Positions 53,380 through 57,920 of a DNA stretch of 57,920 nt are shown piece by piece (within the stretch, counting starts at the first letter, position 1; each line of letters starts with the position of its first letter). Location of the stretch: assembly GCA_945874735.1 (NCBI GenBank), contig CAMCHI010000008.1, positions 1 to 57,920 on the forward strand. Reading direction: 5' to 3'. The position numbers and the translations under genes were made by a program. A model generated the notes under the pieces. That model was not told the DNA's origin. It searched no databases and saw only the letters and a list, made by a program, of their open reading frames with translations. This DNA is from an uncultured Arcanobacterium sp. Its GTDB lineage: Bacteria > Actinomycetota > Actinomycetes > Actinomycetales > Actinomycetaceae.

Positions 53380-54681
53380 TTAACTGATTCTCTCTAATAC
53401 AATACTTTGCTTAGATAGGTTTGCTTGTTCAGATGGCACTATGGTGACTGCGTCTTGTAAAACTTCTACTGCACGCGCAAAACGAGTTTCTTCGTCAGTA
53501 AAGAGAGTCATCAGTTTTTGACCTGCCACCACTGCTTCCCCAGGCTTGGCAAATAACTCGATACCAGCACCGGCTTGCACTTGTTCACCTTGTGTTGCCC
53601 TACCTGCTCCTAAACGCCAAGATGCCACCCCTACAGCTAACGCATCTAGGCTTTGCATTACGCCATTTTCAGTAGCAAAAATATCGTAACTATGCTTAGC
53701 TACCGGCAGTTTTGCATCAGGATTGCCACCTTGGGCTTTAATCATCTCTCGCCACTTATCCATAGCACGCCCATCTTGCAAAGCTGCCGCTACATCAACA
53801 TCATTTTTGCCCACGCCTGCCAGCATTTCTTGCGCTAAAGCTATGGTTAGCTCTACCACATCGGCAGGGCCACCTCCGGCTAATACTTCTACCGATTCTG
53901 CTACTTCCAACGCATTACCGATTTTTAAACCCAACGGAGTATTCATATCGGTTAATAAAGCTACCGTTTTTACTCCCGCGTCCGTCCCTAAATCCACCAT
54001 GGTACGCGCCAGTTCACGTGCTTTATCTATATCTTTCATAAAAGCACCCGTGCCTACTTTTACGTCCAGCACTAAAGAGTCTGTGCCTTCAGCAATCTTT
54101 TTAGACATGATCGAAGAAGAAATTAATGGAATACAATCTACAGTGGCGGTTACATCACGCAATGCATAAAGTTTTTTATCAGCGGGAGCTAAACCGCTAC
54201 CGGCGGCACAAATTACTGCACCGCAGCCGTCTAAACCGAGTTGCGCAAAAATTTCTTCATTACTTAATGCAGCTCGCCAGCCCGGAATAGCTTCTAGTTT
54301 ATCTAGCGTTCCTCCGGTGTGCCCTAATCCTCTACCAGACAACTGCGGAACTGCCACATCAAATACTGCTACTAACGGCGCTAAAGGCAAAGTGATTTTA
54401 TCGCCCACTCCTCCCGTAGAATGTTTATCCGCAGTAGGACGACCTAAATGGGAGAAATCCATACGCTGACCAGAGGCAATCATGGCATTAGTCCATAAAC
54501 TAATTTCGGTGCGTGTCATGCCGTTTAAGAAAATAGCCATTGCCAGCGCCGACATTTGCTCATCTGCTACAATTCCGCGAGTGTAGGCATCAATAGTCCA
54601 AGCAATTTGGTCGGCACTCAAAGTCCCACCATCACGTTTAATGCGGATAATATCTACTACATCAAAACTGTTATTCCCCAT
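53380..54681 (-). CDS. deoA: thymidine / pyrimidine-nucleoside phosphorylase
   Basis: Splits thymidine or other pyrimidine nucleosides into base and (deoxy)ribose 1-phosphate. The 433 residues carry the family signature beginning SGRGLGHTGGTLDKLE, the phosphate-binding KHSTGGVGDK near residue 85, and the helical N-terminal start DVVDIIRIKRDGG. The C-terminal domain (from ~345) is the usual pyrimidine phosphorylase one. It overlaps the end of cdd by 11 bases, so translation is coupled, matching a path from cytidine through uridine or deoxyuridine. Confidence 0.96.
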   Translation of the reverse strand: MGNNSFDVVDIIRIKRDGGTLSADQIAWTIDAYTRGIVADEQMSALAMAIFLNGMTRTEISLWTNAMIASGQRMDFSHLGRPTADKHSTGGVGDKITLPLAPLVAVFDVAVPQLSGRGLGHTGGTLDKLEAIPGWRAALSNEEIFAQLGLDGCGAVICAAGSGLAPADKKLYALRDVTATVDCIPLISSSIMSKKIAEGTDSLVLDVKVGTGAFMKDIDKARELARTMVDLGTDAGVKTVALLTDMNTPLGLKIGNALEVAESVEVLAGGGPADVVELTIALAQEMLAGVGKNDVDVAAALQDGRAMDKWREMIKAQGGNPDAKLPVAKHSYDIFATENGVMQSLDALAVGVASWRLGAGRATQGEQVQAGAGIELFAKPGEAVVAGQKLMTLFTDEETRFARAVEVLQDAVTIVPSEQANLSKQSIVLERIS

Positions 54682-55123
54682 TTTTCTCTACTTTCACAGC
54701 TCCTGGTACTAACCCTAAATCTTGGGGGCCAAAACCATAAGGCATTACTTCTGCTAAACGCATAAAACCTGTGGGCATCCAAAGTTGTAATTCTGTGCCA
54801 CCGTGTTCATACAATAACTGTCGGCAACGGCCACAAGGCACGATAATGTCTTCGTTACCATTGACAGCCAAGAAGTGCGTTAAACGCCCACCTCCGCCGC
54901 GTACCAAATCCGATACCAAACCGCATTCGGCACACAATCCTAACCCGGTAGAAGCATTTTCTACATTACAGCCAGTAATTAAACGTCCATCTGACACATA
55001 GGCAGCTGCCCCTACTGGATAACCAGAATAAGGAGCATACGCCATGCGCATGGCAACTACGGCTGCTGCTTTTAGTTCATTCCAGCTCCCGTGTGGCAAT
55101 ACGGGAAGTTCTGCTTCGCCCAT
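54671..55123 (-). CDS. cdd: cytidine deaminase
   Basis: Converts cytidine and deoxycytidine to uridine and deoxyuridine. The 150-residue protein has the zinc site C64-A-E66 in LGLCAECGL (the Glu shuttles protons) and C97/C100 in VPCGRCRQLL, plus the substrate-binding NVENASTGL before it. It is the small tetrameric type. AAGGAG lies seven bases before the ATG. It follows the ABC permease gene with a 56-base gap containing a hairpin. Confidence 0.95.
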   Translation of the reverse strand: MGEAELPVLPHGSWNELKAAAVVAMRMAYAPYSGYPVGAAAYVSDGRLITGCNVENASTGLGLCAECGLVSDLVRGGGGRLTHFLAVNGNEDIIVPCGRCRQLLYEHGGTELQLWMPTGFMRLAEVMPYGFGPQDLGLVPGAVKVEKNGE

Positions 55124-55142
55124 ATAAACTCCTTAATGAGTT

Positions 55143-55171
55143 TGTGGGCACAGCCTCACACCATGCCCACA
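55143..55171 (-). repeat. hairpin between the permease and cdd genes
   Basis: TGTGGGCA/TGCCCACA forms an 8-bp stem with a 13-base loop in the 56-base gap inside the operon. On the leftward message no T run follows, so it may be a processing or stability element that sets different levels of importer and enzymes. TTTTAC follows only on the opposite strand. Confidence 0.5.
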
Positions 55172-55179
55172 TTTTACTA

Positions 55180-56490
55180 CTACTTGAGGTAAGGGATATT
55201 CTCCGCTGCAGGAGGCCTAGACTTACCAACGAAACCAGCCACTGCAATAATAGTGATCACATATGGAATCATATTAACTAGCTGGGACGGGATAGTATTA
55301 GTTAAGTTAGGTACTAATAATGCAAAAGACTTAGCAAAACCAAACATTACTGCCGCGCTTAACGCCCCTAGCGGGTGCCACTTACCGAGAATCATAGCTG
55401 CCAACGCGATATACCCGTTACCGGCTGCCATATTGTCGGTGAAAGCCAAACCAGAACCGATAGTAAAGAATGCACCGCCCAAACCAGCTAGAGCAGAACC
55501 TAGTACGGTATTCCAAAAACGAGTGCGATTTACATTGATACCTACTGTATCAGCAGCTTTTGGATGCTCACCGCAAGCACGCATCCGCAGTCCCCAACGA
55601 GAACGGAACAGGTAAATCCACAACACTATCGCCACGACATACATAATGTAAACCAAAATGGTTTGGTTAAAGAGCATTGGGCCAATTACAGGGATTTCCG
55701 ATAGTCCTGGTATTTTAATAACGCTCAAAGAATAACGGTTGGTATTGAAAATTTCTTGATTATCGCTCATCACAGTGCCAGCAAAGAAGGCCGTTAAACC
55801 TAAAGCAAGTACGTTTAACACTACACCTACAATAATTTGGTCTACGCCGTACTTTACTGAGAATAATGCTAGTAGAGCTCCAATGAGAGCACCTGCTAAA
55901 GGAGCAGCAAGTAGCCCAGCATAGGAAAGCTCAAAATAAGAAGCAGCCATTACTCCCGCAAATGCTCCGACGAGTAATTGCCCTTCAATAGCGATATTTA
56001 CTACACCGACTCGTTCACAAATCACGCCCGAAAGTGAACCGAAAATTAAAGGAGTAGAAATAGCAACCGTCGATACTAGTGTGGAAGTTACCGTAACTGC
56101 GCTTGCTGAACCAGCCCCAGCAAACACCATAAATCCAAATACACTGAGCACTGCTACTACTAGCATAGATAAACGATCTATCACTCTACCAGTTTTTCCG
56201 TACTTGCCCCGCGATAACGTAGAACAAAACGCCCACACTGTGAAACCAGCACAGATAACGGCAAAGCTCCACAAAGTGATACTGGCAGGGAGATTGAAAT
56301 CAGGTATTTCTAAGGCTTGATTGCGGTCATTGAAACGAATCCGAGCAGCTCCCGCCACATTTAATGCCAAAAATACCAGCAGTAAAGAAGCTAAAGTAAA
56401 AGTAACTGGGATTTTCCAAGATACCCGCTCTAAGCTGCGGGCAGTTTGTCCATCTGCTTGGGCAGAAGTTTGCGTTAGTTTAGCCGTCAC
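55180..56490 (-). CDS. nucleoside ABC transporter permease (second subunit)
   Basis: A 436-residue membrane subunit of the BPD_transp_2 group (NupQ/RnsD type). It starts with a basic, polar ~25 residues, then has about ten membrane helices; the conserved block NIAIEGQLLVGAFAGV near residue 165 and GINVNRTRFWNT near 310 are typical of nucleoside permeases, and the end reads GKSRPPAAENIPYLK. The GTG start overlaps the stop of the first permease gene by four bases (GTGA). Proximity to cdd and deoA supports nucleosides as cargo. Confidence 0.92.
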   Translation of the reverse strand: MTAKLTQTSAQADGQTARSLERVSWKIPVTFTLASLLLVFLALNVAGAARIRFNDRNQALEIPDFNLPASITLWSFAVICAGFTVWAFCSTLSRGKYGKTGRVIDRLSMLVVAVLSVFGFMVFAGAGSASAVTVTSTLVSTVAISTPLIFGSLSGVICERVGVVNIAIEGQLLVGAFAGVMAASYFELSYAGLLAAPLAGALIGALLALFSVKYGVDQIIVGVVLNVLALGLTAFFAGTVMSDNQEIFNTNRYSLSVIKIPGLSEIPVIGPMLFNQTILVYIMYVVAIVLWIYLFRSRWGLRMRACGEHPKAADTVGINVNRTRFWNTVLGSALAGLGGAFFTIGSGLAFTDNMAAGNGYIALAAMILGKWHPLGALSAAVMFGFAKSFALLVPNLTNTIPSQLVNMIPYVITIIAVAGFVGKSRPPAAENIPYLK

Positions 56491-57659
56491 TTTTCTGCTC
56501 CTTTCTCAGCAAGAGTAGCCACAAATTCTCGTACCGACTTACCATCTGGCTTAGGCAAGCGGAAAAGGAAACGGATCAAAGCCGGAGCTGCAATAAACAG
56601 CACGATTAATGCTTGCAAAATCAAAATCATATCTACTGGCACACCTTGGGTTTGCATCAGATAACCACCAGCCTTAAAGCCACCAAATAAAATACCGGCA
56701 AGGAAAATTCCCAATGGCTTATTACGTCCCAAAAGCGCTACCGTGATAGCATCAAAACCAATTGTGCCTGCGATACCACCAGTCACGTATCCCATAGTAC
56801 CTAAAGCTTCATTGGCACCAGCTAAACCTAAAAATACGCCCGATCCCATCAAGGTTAGAATAGTAACGCGCGAGATATTCATACCAGCGGTTTGGGCAGC
56901 ATGAGCATTAGCACCCACTGCCCGCAACTCGAACCCGAACCTGGAACGTTGCAAAATCCACCAGTAAACGAAAGTGGCTACGATAGCAATAATAAAACCG
57001 ATATGTAGCTTGAATGGTGCCGGCAGTAAAGTAGGGAATAAAGCCGTTTCTGCCGCAGTTGGCGTTTGTGGATTAGTGGATCCAGGACGCTGCCAAGCGG
57101 GAGTGGAAAGCAAGTAAGCTAAGAATAATCCCGCAATCGCATTGAGCATGATAGTTACGATAACTTCATTAGCTCCCGTTTTAGCTTTTAAGAATCCCGC
57201 TAGACCGGCATATGCACTGCCCAATATCATTGCTGCTAAGAGCGCTACTACTAGATGTACCCCCGCTGGTAATGTTAAGTTTAGACCTACCCAAATCGCG
57301 GCAATAGCCCCAAAAATGATTTGTCCAGTGCCACCGATATTAAATAATCCTGCTCGGAATCCAAACCCTAAACCTAGTCCCGATAAAATGAGCGGAGTCG
57401 CATAAGCTAAAGTGTTGGTGATTGGCAGAATTTGCCGTTGGATATTGCGTCCCTCTGGATCAAAAATTGCTCCACGGAACATTGAATAATAAGCATCAAA
57501 CACACTCGCCCCAGATACAGCAATCAGCAACGATCCTAGTAAGAAAGCAGCCAATACTGCTAACACTGAAGCGAACCAGTTGGAACGCAATGCCACGTGA
57601 CAAAACGCCCGTAGTTTTTGTCCCAAACCAGCAGCGGCAAAAGTATCTTGTTGCGTCAT
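56487..57659 (-). CDS. nucleoside ABC transporter permease (first subunit)
   Basis: A 390-residue membrane subunit (NupP/RnsC type) with about nine helices. Conserved marks are ITNTLAYATPLILSGLGLGF near residue 80, FRAGLFNIGGTGQI near 105 and GANAHAAQTAGMNISRV near 253, all characteristic of this permease family. It starts three bases after the ATPase gene stop and overlaps the second permease, so the importer genes form one tight operon read leftward. Confidence 0.93.
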   Translation of the reverse strand: MTQQDTFAAAGLGQKLRAFCHVALRSNWFASVLAVLAAFLLGSLLIAVSGASVFDAYYSMFRGAIFDPEGRNIQRQILPITNTLAYATPLILSGLGLGFGFRAGLFNIGGTGQIIFGAIAAIWVGLNLTLPAGVHLVVALLAAMILGSAYAGLAGFLKAKTGANEVIVTIMLNAIAGLFLAYLLSTPAWQRPGSTNPQTPTAAETALFPTLLPAPFKLHIGFIIAIVATFVYWWILQRSRFGFELRAVGANAHAAQTAGMNISRVTILTLMGSGVFLGLAGANEALGTMGYVTGGIAGTIGFDAITVALLGRNKPLGIFLAGILFGGFKAGGYLMQTQGVPVDMILILQALIVLFIAAPALIRFLFRLPKPDGKSVREFVATLAEKGAEK

Positions 57660-57661
57660 TT

Positions 57662-57920
57662 TTACTCTCCTGCTCCTACTGAATCATTTTTGCCTGCCTG
57701 GGAAAAAGCTTCAGCTTCTGGAACTCCTGCCATCATTAAACCTAAAATCTCTCGCGGCGTGTCCACTGGCACTACTCCCATAACTCGACCGCGATACATC
57801 ACTGCAATCCGATCAGCCAACGCAATCACTTCATCTAATTCTGAAGAAACCAACACAATTGGCGTGCCAGCATCACGTTCCTTAATGATACGAGCATGAA
57901 TAAATTCAATAGACCCTACG
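57662..57920 (-). CDS. nucleoside ABC transporter ATP-binding protein, C-terminal part
   Basis: The last ~85 residues of an ABC ATPase whose start lies beyond the window. The frame is open to the window edge: VGSIEFIHARI, then IVLVSSELDEVIALADRIAV and MYRGRV. This is the H-loop-region pattern of RbsA/NupO-type double ATPases, where Ser-Glu replaces the usual His. It ends with AGKNDSVGAGE. A substrate-binding lipoprotein gene of the BMP type would be expected further upstream. Confidence 0.9.
   Translation of the reverse strand, partial: VGSIEFIHARIIKERDAGTPIVLVSSELDEVIALADRIAVMYRGRVMGVVPVDTPREILGLMMAGVPEAEAFSQAGKNDSVGAGE

Noticed and set aside
1-57920. CRISPR arrays, insertion sequences, rRNA genes, origin of replication
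   Set aside because: No regularly spaced repeats, transposase genes, rRNA sequence or DnaA-box clusters were seen on either strand.

Overview
The window is a chromosomal segment of a low-GC member of the Actinomycetota, most likely of the Actinomycetaceae. This rests on gene content and order. Several blocks match arrangements known from Mycobacterium and other actinobacteria: clpS-DUF2017-murI-MBL-rph-rdgB; ftsE-ftsX-peptidase-smpB-ssrA; adnA-adnB with a DUF3107 protein and a DEAD helicase; MgtE-N/CBS-DUF1003-mrp-O-methyltransferase; and a two-domain lysX. By eye, base composition is well below the usual actinobacterial GC. I cannot name the genus.

Layout. 1-3 kb: a truncated tRNA-Gln(CUG), gltX, an FAH-fold protein and tRNA-Leu(UAG). 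3-8.2 kb: a leftward housekeeping run (PrxQ, a small membrane protein, rdgB, rph, an Rv1339-like phosphodiesterase, murI, DUF2017, clpS). 8.3-15.3 kb: pncB, a DUF3039 protein, HU, an AspT-family exchanger, a PaiB-like flavin protein, a HAD phosphatase and a U32 (TrhP-like) protein. 15.4-19.4 kb: a 1313-residue sortase-anchored surface protein. 19.7-24.6 kb: a rightward operon of lysX (lysyl-tRNA/lysyl-phosphatidylglycerol synthetase), a DUF998-like membrane protein and an alpha/beta hydrolase.

24.6-26.9 kb is the only clearly accessory stretch. It holds a broken phage ArpU-like gene, an intact phage-type HNH endonuclease, the tail of a serine recombinase and several hairpins, and it abuts the 3' end of ssrA, a classic integration site. 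Inside it sits a two-gene cassette of normal AT content: a small secreted peptide overlapping a three-helix membrane protein, with strong ribosome sites and its own terminator. This is the best candidate here for an undescribed system, possibly a bacteriocin with its immunity protein.

26.9-32.2 kb: ssrA, smpB, an M23 murein hydrolase, ftsX, ftsE and prfB. 32.4-42.5 kb: a kinase-fold protein lacking key residues, AdnB and AdnA (double-strand break resection), DUF3107 and a DEAD-box helicase. 42.6-49.9 kb: MarC, a PHP phosphoesterase, an aminopeptidase P, the MgtE-N/CBS protein, DUF1003, Mrp and an O-methyltransferase. 50-57.9 kb: a nucleoside salvage region with purine nucleoside phosphorylase, phosphopentomutase-like enzyme, deoC, deoA, cdd and most of a nucleoside ABC importer. 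Together these import nucleosides, deaminate and phosphorolyse them, and feed the pentose phosphate into central metabolism.

All calls come from reading motifs and gene order; no database search was run.
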